Positions 17,581 to 25,434 of a stretch of 64,000 bases of DNA are shown one piece after another; position 1 is the stretch's first letter; every line of letters starts with the position of its first letter. Made by a program: the position numbers and the translations under genes. Source of the stretch: Nocardioidaceae bacterium (GTDB taxonomy: Bacteria; Actinomycetota; Actinomycetes; Propionibacteriales; Nocardioidaceae); contig JAUJOO010000009.1 of assembly GCA_030447585.1 (NCBI GenBank), positions 5,334 through 69,333 on the forward strand, given 5' to 3'. The notes under the pieces are model-generated. The model saw only the letters and a program-made list of their open reading frames with translations. It did no database searches and was not told where the DNA came from.

Positions 17581-19035
17581 GTGTCGCCGAGCACACCCAC
17601 CACTGTGCCAGGATCCGCCCCGCTCTCGCCGCCCGAGCGACGAACCACGGCCGCCGCAACGTCTGCCGCCGGACGAGCGACCGTGACCGCTTCGGCGGTG
17701 AGCCCCACGAACGCCAAGAGCAAGAAGCCGGTCGACAAGAGGGCATCGCCGGTGAAGTCGGTCGCGCCTGCGAAGGCGCCCGCCAAGAAGGGTCCGGCTG
17801 CGCCTGCGACAACCGAGAGACCGCCCAAGAAGGCCGCGGCGAAGACCGCGCCGGTCAAGGAGGCGTCGGCGAAGAAGGCGCCGGCGAAGAAGGCCGTCCC
17901 CTCCACTGACCCTACGACCAGCGCGTCACCCGACCTCGTCGTCGACATCCCTGCCGTCGCGCTGGATCTTGACGCGGACACCAAAAAAGACCCTTGCCGA
18001 CATAGACGACACCATCTTCGAGAAGGACCTCGCCACAGACCCGACGCTGAAGGAAGACGAGAAGCAGGGGTTCACCCTCCGAGGCCGACGAGGCGGACGA
18101 GCCGGAGCAGACCGTCACAGTCGCGGGCGCTACTGCCGACCCGGTCAAGGACTACCTCAAGCAGATCGGCAAGGTGCCGTTGCTGAACGCGGAGATGGAG
18201 GTCGAGTTGGCCAAGCGCATCGAGGCCGGCCTCTTCTCAGAGGAGAAGCTGGCCCGAAACGGCAAGCTCTCGGCCAAGATGCTCGGCGAGCTGGCCTGGA
18301 TCGCCGAGGACGGACGCCGCGCCAAGAACCACCTCCTCGAGGCGAACCTGCGGCTGGTCGTCTCCCTCGCGAAGCGCTATACAGGCCGCGGCATGCTGTT
18401 TCTCGACCTGATCCAAGAAGGCAACCTGGGTCTGATCCGAGCAGTCGAGAAGTTCGACTACACCAAGGGATACAAGTTCTCCACCTATGCCACCTGGTGG
18501 ATCCGGCAGGCGATCACGCGAGCGATGGCTGACCAGGCCCGCACGATCCGCATCCCGGTTCACATGGTCGAGGTCATCAACAAGCTGGCCCGCGTGCAGC
18601 GCCAGATGCTCCAGGACCTCGGCGGGAGCCGACCCCGGAGGAGCTCGCCAAGGAGCTCGACATGACCCCTGAGAAGGTCGTCGAGGTACAGAAGTACGGT
18701 CGTGAGCCGATCTCGCTGCACACCCCGCTCGGCGAGGACGGTGACTCGGAGTTCGGTGACCTGATCGAAGACTCCGAAGCGATCGTTCCTGCTGACGCCG
18801 TGTCGTTCACCCTGCTGCAAGAGCAGCTGCACGCAGTGCTCGACACCCTTTCGGAGCGGGAGGCGGGGGTCGTGTCCATGCGCTTCGGCCTCACCGACGG
18901 TCAGCCGAAGACGCTTGACGAGATCGGCAAGGTCTACGGCGTGACGCGTGAACGCATCCGCCAGATCGAGTCGAAGACAATGTCAAAGCTCCGCCACCCT
19001 CACGCAGCCAGGTGCTGCGCGACTACCTCGACTGA
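17581..19035 (+). CDS. sigA: Primary sigma factor SigA/RpoD (four 1-nt frameshifts)
   Basis: The housekeeping sigma factor, read here in five consecutive frame segments. The N-terminal part is a Lys/Ala/Pro-rich linker (KKAPAKKAV type) usual in actinobacterial SigA. Region 1.2 is [21 protein letters not shown]. Region 2 includes [20 protein letters not shown] and [20 protein letters not shown]. Regions 3 and 4 end with [21 protein letters not shown] and VLRDYLD. Breaks: an extra A in the A6 run 17983-17988, an extra C near 18076-18080, a missing C near 18621-18624, and a missing base near 18998-19003. Each is repaired by one base and the full family sequence returns, so error is more likely than true loss. 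The GTG start at 17581 has GAGAGG upstream. An integrative element begins inside its last codons. Confidence 0.9.
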
Positions 19036-19039
19036 GGCT
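19016..19039 (+). repeat. attL: left 24-bp direct repeat at the sigA 3' end
   Basis: TGCGCGACTACCTCGACTGA plus GGCT. It spans the last codons and stop of sigA (LRDYLD*). An identical copy is at 28442-28465, and similarity fades on both sides (CGTCGG versus GGTCGG just after). Confidence 0.85.
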
Positions 19040-19124
19040 CGTCGGACGCTAAAGGCGTTTGTGCAGTTCAGAGGCGGATTAGGGTCTCTGTCTTGCGACA
19101 CGCTACCCGACCTGCCTCCGGTTC

Positions 19125-19197
19125 TCGATCGCCGCCATCGCTGCTCTCTGGTTTCGTTGACCATCGATCGCCGCCAGCTTTCTGGTTTCGTCGACCA
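19125..19197. repeat. Imperfect tandem duplication (39 + 34 bp) at the integrase start
   Basis: Two back-to-back units both begin TCGATCGCCGCCA and end CTGGTTTCGT(T/C)GACCA. Unit 1 is 19125-19163 and unit 2 is 19164-19197. They lie at the very 5' end of the integrase frame, 85 bp from attL. They may be integrase arm-type sites or a slip duplication. Confidence 0.65.
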
Positions 19198-19908
19198 CCT
19201 GCTCGACCACGCGCAACCGGCCACTGCCAGGGTGCGTCAGCTCGCCGTACGACGGTTCTCCCTCTGGCTCGAGGAGGAGGGCGAGCAGGACACGGACCCG
19301 CTGCTCGGCGTCAAGCCGCCAAAGCTCGACTCCAAGGTCATCGAGCCGCTGAGCGACGCACAGCTCAAGGCGATGCTGAAAGCCTGCGCTGGCCCGGAAC
19401 TACGCGACCGGCGAGACGAGGCGATCCTGCGGCTCATGGTGGAGACCGGGGCCCGGGCCGGCGAGGTTGCCGTGCTCGAGAGCTGGCCGACGTCGACCTG
19501 CTAGCCGGGACCGCCATCGTCAGACGCGGCAAGGGCGGCAAGGGCCGCACCGTCCCGTTCGGGTCACAGACCGCCCGCGCCATCGACCGGTACATCCGAG
19601 TGCGCCGAACGCACCGGCTCGCCAACAGTCCGGCACTATGGCTGGGGGACCGCGGCAAGCCGTTCCGCTATGACGGGCTGCACAAGTCGCTGGGGATGCG
19701 AGCCAAGATGGCTGGTGTCGACGGGTTCCACCCTCACCGGCTGCGACACACTGCCGCGCACCGCTGGCTGGCCGCTGGCGGCTCCGAGGGCGGCCTGATG
19801 GCCGTAGCGGGCTGGACGAGGCCCGACATGCTCATGCGGTACACGAAGGCTCAGGCGTCCGCACGGGCCGCCGACGAAGCCCGCACGCTGAACCTGGGGG
19901 AGTTGTGA
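19157..19908 (+). CDS. int: Tyrosine recombinase / phage integrase (one 1-nt frameshift)
   Basis: The N-terminal core-binding part is [32 protein letters not shown]. The catalytic domain has the first Arg in ETGARAGEV, the Lys-bearing strand [14 protein letters not shown], the [14 protein letters not shown] box (H-x-x-R) and the nucleophile Tyr in [15 protein letters not shown] missing base near 19481-19487 (VLE/LADVDL) splits the frame; one added base restores it. The true start is uncertain, because the frame is open into sigA and has no ATG; TTG 19157 is the best candidate. The gene sits next to attL, as expected for the integrase that made the insertion. Confidence 0.85.
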
Positions 19909-19914
19909 GTGCCT

Positions 19915-20187
19915 ATGAGCGCCACCGGGACGCTTCCTGCTGCGCTGCAGCAGTTACTAAGACGGCCAGATGTTCGGTGGGGCGACGGCACCTCTCACCG
20001 GGTCAGGCCACTGCCAGCCAAGTACGCAATCGCTGAGCTCCCATGCCCAAAGGGTTGTTACCGCGCAGCGGTGTACCCGACACCACACGGGCCGCTTCTC
20101 GTCACCAGCGGTCGAGAGCGCTCGTCGCAGGGTGGCCCAGCGCACGTCGACCTGCTCGAAGAAGCCCTCGACGACCCGGAGGCTTGA
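19915..20187 (+). CDS. Hypothetical protein, 90 aa (element gene)
   Basis: This follows the integrase with a 6-bp gap; the ATG at 19915 is preferred over the GTG at 19909. It starts MSATGTLPAALQQLLRRPDV and contains a compact beta-rich middle (YRAAVYPTPHGPLLVTSG) and an acidic tail (VDLLEEALDDPEA). Codon use is high-GC like its neighbours. No family recognised. Its tight placement suggests co-transcription with int. The antisense 166-aa Cys-rich ORF in the same place is treated as a shadow. Confidence 0.5.
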   Translation: MSATGTLPAALQQLLRRPDVRWGDGTSHRVRPLPAKYAIAELPCPKGCYRAAVYPTPHGPLLVTSGRERSSQGGPAHVDLLEEALDDPEA

Positions 20188-20420
20188 CGAGAGATGCATG
20201 CTGGGGTGCAAGCACGGAATGAGTAGGTCGCTGCTGTTGAGGAGTTGCGCAGTTTCGTGAGGGCAAATCGGGCAACACGCGGCGCCGTCTTTCGCTGGTA
20301 AGCACAGTGTTGCCGTAGACTGCTTAGCACAACGCAAGCAACGGTGCCTGTGTCGCTCGGCGACCAGAGCCGCAGTTTTAAGGCTCACTGCGGACCAACC
20401 CTCGGAGGGGTGGTCCGAAC
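20188..20420. other. Intergenic region upstream of the element gene cluster
   Basis: This is 233 bp of lower-GC DNA with no supported gene. It ends in a GGAGGGG ribosome-site-like run before the GTG at 20421. It probably holds the promoter for the small-gene chain. Confidence 0.4.
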
Positions 20421-20716
20421 GTGGCCAGTACCGACTCAGAGCGCATCCTTCGCTCACGCATCGCAGCCCACACTTCCTGGGCGCTCACTGACAATCGCTC
20501 AGCCAGAACCGCCCCGGCGCGTGCTGCGCTCGACGCAAGTTCCTCGAACAGGCCGGCGGTGACCCTGTTCGTGCTGCACACCTTCGCAAGGCCCACTTTG
20601 CACGCCTCGCGCTGAAGTCGGCACAGTCGCGCCGCAAAGCCCAGGAGCCTCACCGCCGTCGCGGAGACCGCCGAGGCCGAACTGGCAGGGATTTTGACCA
20701 GCGGGGCGACCATGCC
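20421..20716 (+). pseudogene. Small conserved element protein, interrupted by two 1-nt indels
   Basis: From the GTG at 20421: ASTDSERILRSRIAAHTSWA ... RTAPARAALDA, then after a frame change FLEQAGGDP and LRKAHFARLALKSAQSRRKA, then after another change ELTAVAETAEAELAG. Read together it matches a short helical family of about 95 aa found in many actinobacterial integrative elements and phages (the APARAA ... LRKAHFARLALKSA pattern). Function unknown. The breaks near 20541 and 20671 are 1-nt and could be errors. The true end is unclear because no stop appears before the hairpin at 20733. A related relic lies outside attR at 28496. Confidence 0.65.
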
Positions 20717-20732
20717 GCCTGACAGCACGAGA

Positions 20733-20760
20733 AAGGCGCCCTACGGGGAGAGGGCGCCTT
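20733..20760. terminator. Perfect 10-bp stem hairpin, probable terminator
   Basis: AAGGCGCCCT, an 8-nt loop, then AGGGCGCCTT. This fully symmetric GC stem with A/T ends is typical of intrinsic terminators in actinobacterial phages and elements and can work in both directions. It follows the interrupted small gene. Confidence 0.7.
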
Positions 20761-20829
20761 CTGGAATCTCGCTGGCTGGCAAGAACAGAACCAATCTACA
20801 CCGCGCGGCCGACAGAAACGACCACCTGG

Positions 20830-21058
20830 AGTCGTTCGGCGCCCGTGTCATCCAGGACGCCCTCAGTGAGGCCACAGCGAGTTACTGGCGTCGACGTGCC
20901 GCCGTGTTCGAGACTGCGCGGCCGAAGGTCGGAGACTTCCCGGATGGGCTGCGCGCGCCGACCTCAGAGCCAGAGACGAACGGCTGGCAACCACGGCCCT
21001 AGCGTGCCGCCAGCGCGCCGCAGTCGCCCTGTACGGCGAGCAGGTGCCCGATGTCTAG
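20830..21058 (+). pseudogene. Small helical element protein, frameshifted
   Basis: The first segment reads VIQDALSEATASYWRRRAAVFETARPKVGDFP, and after a 1-nt change near 20943 ADLRARDERLATTALACRQRAAVALYGEQVPDV with a stop at 21056-21058. This is the pattern of a short helical protein common in actinobacterial phage or element clusters (YWRRRA..FE.ARP..GDF then LA..ALACR.RA). No function known. The start codon cannot be fixed; no good ATG or GTG precedes the first conserved residues. The stop overlaps the next ATG by 8 bp. Confidence 0.55.
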
Positions 21059-21351
21059 GCGCTGGCTGCGCGTGCACGTCAACGAGCGCAACGACTTCGC
21101 CGCGATCAACGGCCCTGGCTCAGGAAAGCTCAATCATCGAGGCCGGCGGCAAGGTGTTCTGGTCAAGGCAGCGACATGCATACATGACCAACCGCAGGAT
21201 TGCCAGCAACGTCATGGCCCTCGCGGAGCACCGCGGATACACCGTCACCTACAGCGAAGATCTTGATCTCCACGACATCAAGATCTCGATCGGGAACACA
21301 GAGGAGATCCTGATCGGGAACACCTCCTCGGCCGAGGGCGGTGCGGCGTGA
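21051..21351 (+). CDS. Hypothetical element protein, about 99 aa (one frameshift)
   Basis: Starts MSRRWLRVHVNERNDFAAIN, then after a 1-nt change at about 21111 continues LAQESSIIEAGGKVFWSRQR and AYMTNRRIASNVMALAEHRG, ending IGNTEEILIGNTSSAEGGAA. The two parts make one sensible alpha/beta small protein; the tail holds a direct peptide repeat (IGNTEEIL/IGNTSSA). No family recognised. Its stop overlaps the GTG of the next gene (GTGA), so the two are coupled. Confidence 0.55.
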
Positions 21352-21884
21352 CTGGCCGTAGGGCATGGCGCTATGACCGGCGCCCGAGGTGGCGCAAGGA
21401 CATCCTCTCGTCACCCCACTACAGCCCTACTCACAAGCTCATCCTGGCGGCGACCGCCGAGCGGATGAGGGCTGACGGCAAGTTCGCGGTCGAACGCAAA
21501 GAGGTCATGTGGATGTCCGGCGTCAAGCACCCGCAGAGGGTCACGGAGGCATGGTCAAGGGCCGTGCTGTTCGAGCACCTGACACTCGTCACGAAGATGG
21601 CGTACGGGCAGCCGACTCGGTACCAAGCCATCTTCCCGACCAACCCGTGCGGCGAGCTGTGCACCCGCGACGAGCACAAGTTTAACCCGCGTGTAGTGAC
21701 CGCAAATCCGGTCACTATAAGTACACACGCGGCACCCGCTCAGCCACCCACCTGGCCGCCGCCAACGGAAACCGAACCGGACCTCGAAGACCAGCGCCAA
21801 TGGAAGCGTGAACTGCCGTCCCTCATCCGCCTCGCGGCCGACCGCTTCGCCATGCCTGACAACGACGAACGGACCGGAACATGA
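21348..21884 (+). CDS. Putative winged-helix DNA-binding protein, 178 aa
   Basis: A GTG start overlaps the previous stop. The N-terminal half (WRKDILSSPHYSPTHKLILAATAERM, GKFAVERKEVMWMSGVKHPQ, then VTEAWSRAVLFEHLTLVTKMAYGQPTRYQAIF) has the helix order of a winged-helix domain of the kind seen in phage replication or repressor proteins. The C-terminal half is Pro-rich with an acidic/helical end. By position in a small-gene chain it could be the element replication or regulatory protein. The fold call is from pattern only. Confidence 0.55.
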   Translation: MTGRRAWRYDRRPRWRKDILSSPHYSPTHKLILAATAERMRADGKFAVERKEVMWMSGVKHPQRVTEAWSRAVLFEHLTLVTKMAYGQPTRYQAIFPTNPCGELCTRDEHKFNPRVVTANPVTISTHAAPAQPPTWPPPTETEPDLEDQRQWKRELPSLIRLAADRFAMPDNDERTGT

Positions 21885-22123
21885 CCAACCTCGTTGACAT
21901 CACCCGGCGACTACAAGCACGGCGCCAGTTCGACTATGTCAGCGGCCAGCACGCCATCCTCGTCGCCCGCACTAGAGCCGACGAACTGCTCGCCGCCACC
22001 GAGGGTCAACTCGTGGTGCCGGTCGACGACATCTTTGCTGCCATCTGCGAGCTGCGCGCCATCATCCGCGCCGATGCCACCTGGCCCGACGACGCCACAT
22101 CCCGAGACGAGGTCACGTCGTGA
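21881..22123 (+). CDS. Hypothetical element protein, 80 aa
   Basis: The ATG at 21881 overlaps the upstream TGA (ATGA). It begins MTNLVDITRRLQARRQFDYV and continues as an all-helical small protein (ADELLAATEGQLVVPVDDIFAAICELRAII). No Cys, no membrane helix, no family recognised. It is part of a run of six coupled genes from 21348 to 23222. Confidence 0.55.
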   Translation: MTNLVDITRRLQARRQFDYVSGQHAILVARTRADELLAATEGQLVVPVDDIFAAICELRAIIRADATWPDDATSRDEVTS

Positions 22124-22275
22124 TTGCCGCCGCCACCAACGAAGCGCGACGCCGCGAGCCCTTGCCGGCGTGTAAGGCGTGCGGCGCGTCGTACGTCAGC
22201 TGTGACGGGAGGCGCTGGCTCAGCGGACGCTCGTGTTGCGGGGACACCTGTACGCACGGCCGGAAGGGGAGGTGA
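22120..22275 (+). CDS. Small zinc-ribbon-like protein, 51 aa (not in the ORF track)
   Basis: A GTG start overlaps the previous stop (GTGA) and a TGA at 22273-22275 overlaps the next GTG. The translation has ACKACGASYVSC, then RSCCGDTCTHGRKGR: two pairs of Cys plus further Cys/His, the pattern of a zinc ribbon or zinc knuckle. Such 50-aa Cys-rich proteins are common in actinobacterial phages and may bind DNA or protein. It is supported by the continuous coupling on both sides rather than by length. Confidence 0.55.
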   Translation: MIAAATNEARRREPLPACKACGASYVSCDGRRWLSGRSCCGDTCTHGRKGR

Positions 22276-22493
22276 CTGTCGTGCCGCGCCGCAATGCAAA
22301 CGCTCATCCACGGCGCTTCGTGCCGCCGCCGCAACCGCGACCACCAGAACCGGAGGCCAACCGGATACCGGACCAGTTGGCCCGCAACCTCGTACGCCGC
22401 CACCTCGCATCAACCGCCATCCTCGGCTGGCGGCCAGCACCGAAGACGCAAGCACCCGCAACGACCGACGAAGAAGGGCAGGCAGCACCATGA
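22272..22493 (+). CDS. Hypothetical Pro/Arg-rich element protein, 73 aa
   Basis: A GTG start overlaps the upstream TGA, and the stop overlaps the next ATG (ATGA at 22490). Translation begins MTVVPRRNANAHPRRFVPPP, followed by NRIPDQLARNLVRRHLASTA. It is basic, with no clear fold. Only its coupling to both neighbours supports it as real. Confidence 0.45.
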   Translation: MTVVPRRNANAHPRRFVPPPQPRPPEPEANRIPDQLARNLVRRHLASTAILGWRPAPKTQAPATTDEEGQAAP

Positions 22494-22968
22494 CCACCAG
22501 GACCAAGGAAACCCTCGAGGAACGCGCCGCGCGTGTACAGGGGGAGATGGCCGAGCTGTACGCGGAACAGAACCGTCAGCAGCGTGCCAATGCCGAGAAG
22601 CTAGCCCAGCACCACAAAGCCGTCGACGCCGAGGCCGTCGCCGCCTATGACCGGAAGGCGCTCGACGCTGAGGTTGAGAAGGCAAGACAAGCCGTCGTGC
22701 AAGCCGTCGTCGACCATCCGCTCACCAAGGCGCTCAGTCGCTACTACATCGCCGGCGCTCGCCGCCGAGAGCTGTTCGACCAGCGCATCGGCGCCCTCGG
22801 ACGGCAGGGCCGCGACATCACCGGCGTCCGGCACCCAGAGACCATGCCGATCGACGTCATCGGCCTCATGGTCAACACAGCAGCGAACGCCGGCACCGAC
22901 GCCCGCCTCGAGCTCGAGGCAGCTTCCACACCCGCCGCGACACAATCCCTGAGGAGAACGAGAAGTGA
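22490..22968 (+). CDS. Hypothetical helical element protein, about 159 aa (one frameshift near the end)
   Basis: Starts MTTRTKETLEERAARVQGEM with a long charged helix, probably coiled coil, over the first ~90 residues (AELYAEQNRQQRANAEKLAQ). A compact domain with RRRELFDQRIGALGRQGRDI follows. A missing G near 22916-22919 throws the frame; adding it gives ELEGSFHTRRDTIPEENEK with a stop that overlaps the next GTG by 4 bp, as for the neighbours. Without the fix the frame runs on 140 residues of Arg/Pro-rich shadow. No family recognised; the layout recalls phage scaffold-like or DNA-associated small proteins. Confidence 0.55.
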
Positions 22969-23222
22969 ACGAAATGGAGATCGACTTCCCCGCCATAAAG
23001 GAAATCGACACCGACGCCGTCCGGCTCGAGGCCAAGTTCTTCCGGTACGACGAGCACCTCGACCGAGCGGCCGACCTGTTCGAGTCCGACCCGCAGGCGT
23101 GGCTCAAGCTGCCCGTGCAACTGCAGGACGCGTCCGGCCTGTACCGCGACAGGCGCACCCTCTACCGCAAAGCGGTCGACCGCGGCGTCATTCCCGACGA
23201 CCGCGGACCGTCCGCGGCCTAA
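22965..23222 (+). CDS. Hypothetical element protein, 85 aa
   Basis: A GTG start overlaps the corrected upstream stop (an ATG at 22974 is an alternative). The protein is acidic (MNEMEIDFPAIKEIDTDAVR) with helical segments ADLFESDPQAWLKLPVQLQD and YRDRRTLYRKAVDRG. No family recognised. It is the last member of the strictly overlapping chain. Confidence 0.5.
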   Translation: MNEMEIDFPAIKEIDTDAVRLEAKFFRYDEHLDRAADLFESDPQAWLKLPVQLQDASGLYRDRRTLYRKAVDRGVIPDDRGPSAA

Positions 23223-23249
23223 CCGACCCACAACCGAATGGAGACACCA

Positions 23250-23432
23250 GTGCCCCCCGTTACAGCACCCATCAAGCACGAGCCCTTCTGCCGGCCGAGA
23301 CCGGAGGCAGACGAGCCACGCACCGAGACATTCACCGTGCCGAAGTACGGGCCGGACGACGTGACACGCATCGGCTTCGCCACCACGCATCGGTGTCTTG
23401 AGTGCGGCGCAGCCGAGTACGTGCATGGCTGA
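23250..23432 (+). CDS. Small protein with CxxC motif, 60 aa
   Basis: The GTG at 23250 has a GGAGAC ribosome site seven bases upstream, so it is preferred over the ATG at 23238. The protein is Pro-rich at the start and ends RIGFATTHRCLECGAAEYVHG, a CxxC zinc-hook-like tail, following FTVPKYGPDDV. It looks like an element-encoded metal-binding small protein. Confidence 0.45.
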   Translation: MPPVTAPIKHEPFCRPRPEADEPRTETFTVPKYGPDDVTRIGFATTHRCLECGAAEYVHG

Positions 23433-23793
23433 CAGACCCAATATGACAGCGGCGTCAACGTCGCTTCTCGTCGGTGGGAGCCATGGTCACCGATGTGAAG
23501 ATCGAAGGCAGCCAGCGCGTCTTTCTCCTTCCTTTCTCGCGCCTAGACCTGCCTGCGCCGCGTGCTGGCCGGCATGTGAAATCCCTTCCGTGCCGGTCAG
23601 CACTCCCACCGATGGGCGCCGAAGAGTGTCCATCATCGGACCTTTTAGTTTCATACAGTCAGGCAGGCCCTATGCCGACCGGTGGCCCCGCTCAGGAGGT
23701 GGGGGGACACCCCCACCCGCGCTCAAACGGAGACCTCGCGGCTAGCGCCGTCCGACTCCCCGGACCCGAATCACTTGAAGTTTGGAGGCTCTG
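23433..23793. other. 361-bp region without a convincing gene
   Basis: An ORF at 23474-23794 (MGAMVTDVKIEGSQRVFLLP...) is open but compositionally weak and Pro/Ser-rich after residue 30. A G-rich run GAGGTGGGGGGACACCCCCA (23696-23715) can fold as a GGGGG/CCCCC hairpin. The region may be a decayed gene of the prophage type. Confidence 0.4.
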
Positions 23794-24114
23794 ATGCCCC
23801 GTAAACCCGCTCAGACGGCCGGTGAGGCGCTGAGGAGTGCCGTGCTGGACGAGTACGAACTCGAACCCCACGAGCTGCTGCTGCTCGACTCAGCGGCTCA
23901 CACAGCCGACTCGTGCGCCGACCTGCAAGCCATAGTCGACCGCGATGGGCCGGTCACGCCCGAGGGCAAGCCGTTGCCGGCCCTGGTTGAGCTTCGGTTG
24001 CAGCGGCTGACGCTCGGGAGGCTGTTGGCGTCGCTGCGTATCCCGGTCGAGGACAAGCATCTGCCGGCGCGGCCGACACGGGGGTTCTACGGCAAGCCCA
24101 GGTCAGTGTCGTGA
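23794..24114 (+). CDS. Putative phage terminase small-subunit-like protein (P27-type), 106 aa
   Basis: The ATG at 23794 follows GGAGG by five bases. The translation has LDEYELEPHELLLLDSAAHT, ADLQAIVDRDGPVTPEGKPL and LVELRLQRLTLGRLLASLRIP, the helical layout and wording of small proteins annotated as terminase small subunits (P27-like) in actinophages. The C-terminal tail is Arg/Pro-rich (ARPTRGFYGKPR). A large terminase subunit is not present. If the family is right, a free-standing small terminase fits a packaging satellite; a plain relic is equally possible. Confidence 0.5.
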   Translation: MPRKPAQTAGEALRSAVLDEYELEPHELLLLDSAAHTADSCADLQAIVDRDGPVTPEGKPLPALVELRLQRLTLGRLLASLRIPVEDKHLPARPTRGFYGKPRSVS

Positions 24115-24344
24115 GGCGCCGACCACCGCCACCGCCACCGGAGATGCCGGCATGGCTGCGTGCGTTTCACCCGGCCGACTGGGGAGCCAACGCGGACGCC
24201 GACCGGGACAGCTTGGAGATGTATGAGGCACGGAGGCGGTACAACACCGCCTGCGGTGACTGGTGCCGGGCACACGATGTCGACCCGCTAGCCGTGATTC
24301 GGCAAGGACGCCAGGACCGCCACCTCGCGGGCGGCGCATCGTGA
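24111..24344 (+). CDS. Hypothetical element protein, 77 aa
   Basis: A GTG start overlaps the upstream TGA (GTGA). It begins MRRRPPPPPPEMPAWLRAFH and continues PADWGANADADRDSLEMYEA with further helices and CGDWCRAHDVDPLAVIRQGR. Small proteins starting with a Pro run then PAWL are common in actinobacterial elements; function unknown. Confidence 0.5.
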   Translation: MRRRPPPPPPEMPAWLRAFHPADWGANADADRDSLEMYEARRRYNTACGDWCRAHDVDPLAVIRQGRQDRHLAGGAS

Positions 24345-24687
24345 AGATCGAGTACTAGGGCAGCAGCTCAGCGGCCTCCCGGAGTGTCTCGCGAAGTGCC
24401 TCAGGGTCTGCCAGCGAGGCAACGAATGTGTCACCAACGGCGCCCTGACCGCAAGGGCGACCCAAGGCTCGCGCGGCACATTCGCAACTGTGTGTTGCGG
24501 GGAGGACGCCCGCGGTTCCCGGTTGTCGAAGGCATGGAAGGACTCCCAGACGGATCGACGCCGCCGTGGCGTGCGTGATGGCGCACGACCAAGCCGCAAG
24601 GATCCGCATGGTCGGGCCGAAGCGGCCTGCGAAGTTGTACGCGCGCTCTGATAGGACGCGCTGAGCATTCCCGCTTGGGGCTGCCGC
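24345..24687. other. 343-bp region between the element genes and carbonic anhydrase; possible small minus-strand ORF
   Basis: No gene is firmly supported. The best candidate is a minus-strand ORF at 24355-24609 (84 aa) with Cys residues (CECAARALGRPCGQG) and a helical acidic C terminus (DPEALRETLREAAELLP) that would be downstream of the carbonic anhydrase. A very short plus-strand tail (VKIEY*) follows the previous gene. Confidence 0.35.
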
Positions 24688-25182
24688 TCAAACCTGGCTG
24701 ACTTCGTCCAGCCTCCCGGTGGCCACATCGAAGACGAAGCCGCGGACCGCGTCTTTCTTCGGCACGAACGGGCTGTCGAGGATGCGCCCGAGGGACTTGC
24801 GCACGTCGTCCTCGAGGGAGGTGAACGACTCCGCCTGCCAGGTCGGCCGCTGGCCGGTCTCGCTTTCGAGCTTGTCGGCGAATTGGTCGTCAGTGAACGT
24901 CAGCATGCCGCAGTCGGTGTGGTGGATCAGGACAATCTCCTGAGTGCCCAGCAGGTGCTGGCTGATCGCCAGGGAACGGATCGCGTCATCGGTGACCACG
25001 CCGCCGGCATTGCGGATGACATGGCAATCGCCCTCCTCGATGCCCAAGGCGGCGTACACGTTGAGGCGGGCGTCCATGCAGGCCAGGACCGCGATGTGCT
25101 TTGCGGGCGGCATTGGCAGCGGGCCGGAGAAACCAGCAGCGTAGGCCTCGTTGTTCTTCAGGTACTCCTCGGTCACAGTCAT
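24688..25182 (-). CDS. Beta-class carbonic anhydrase, 164 aa
   Basis: Interconverts CO2 and bicarbonate. The zinc ligands are in VLACMDARLNVYAALG (Cys with the Asp-Arg dyad) and IHHTDCGMLTFTD (His and Cys). HVIRNAGGVVTDDAIRSLAI is the conserved core. The length fits the short actinobacterial beta-CA subgroup. No signal peptide, so cytosolic. It lies inside the element between the repeats, on the strand opposite to the phage-like genes, with its own upstream region (25183-25434, no other gene seen). It could be cargo, or a host gene captured by an earlier event. Confidence 0.93.
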   Translation of the reverse strand: MTVTEEYLKNNEAYAAGFSGPLPMPPAKHIAVLACMDARLNVYAALGIEEGDCHVIRNAGGVVTDDAIRSLAISQHLLGTQEIVLIHHTDCGMLTFTDDQFADKLESETGQRPTWQAESFTSLEDDVRKSLGRILDSPFVPKKDAVRGFVFDVATGRLDEVSQV

Positions 25183-25434
25183 CGGCAGTCCTCCTCAGTC
25201 GCGGGTTCGCAGGTCAGCCCACAGCGTACGCACGGCCGGAAAACCATGGGGACGACCCCGACGCTGACCTGGGCGGCTGTCATGGTCCGCCTTCCGACGC
25301 CACGGCCTCAGAAACGGCACAGGGGCGCCTGTAGGCATCTCTCCCCACCGTCACGGCGTCGCGCGGGACCAATGCCTGAGCCCCAGCGCTAGGACGACCT
25401 GCGCCGCTAGCGCATTGTGCTGTCATTGTGTGCT

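Noticed and set aside
17581-19035. Programmed frameshifting in sigA
   Set aside because: Four different sites with both +1 and -1 changes, no slippery heptamer plus structure; error or variant mixing is far simpler.
19957-20457. Cys-rich minus-strand ORF (166 aa) with CxxC motifs
   Set aside because: Overlaps two plus-strand element genes and its Cys residues are irregularly spaced; no ribosome site. Kept only as a remote possibility.
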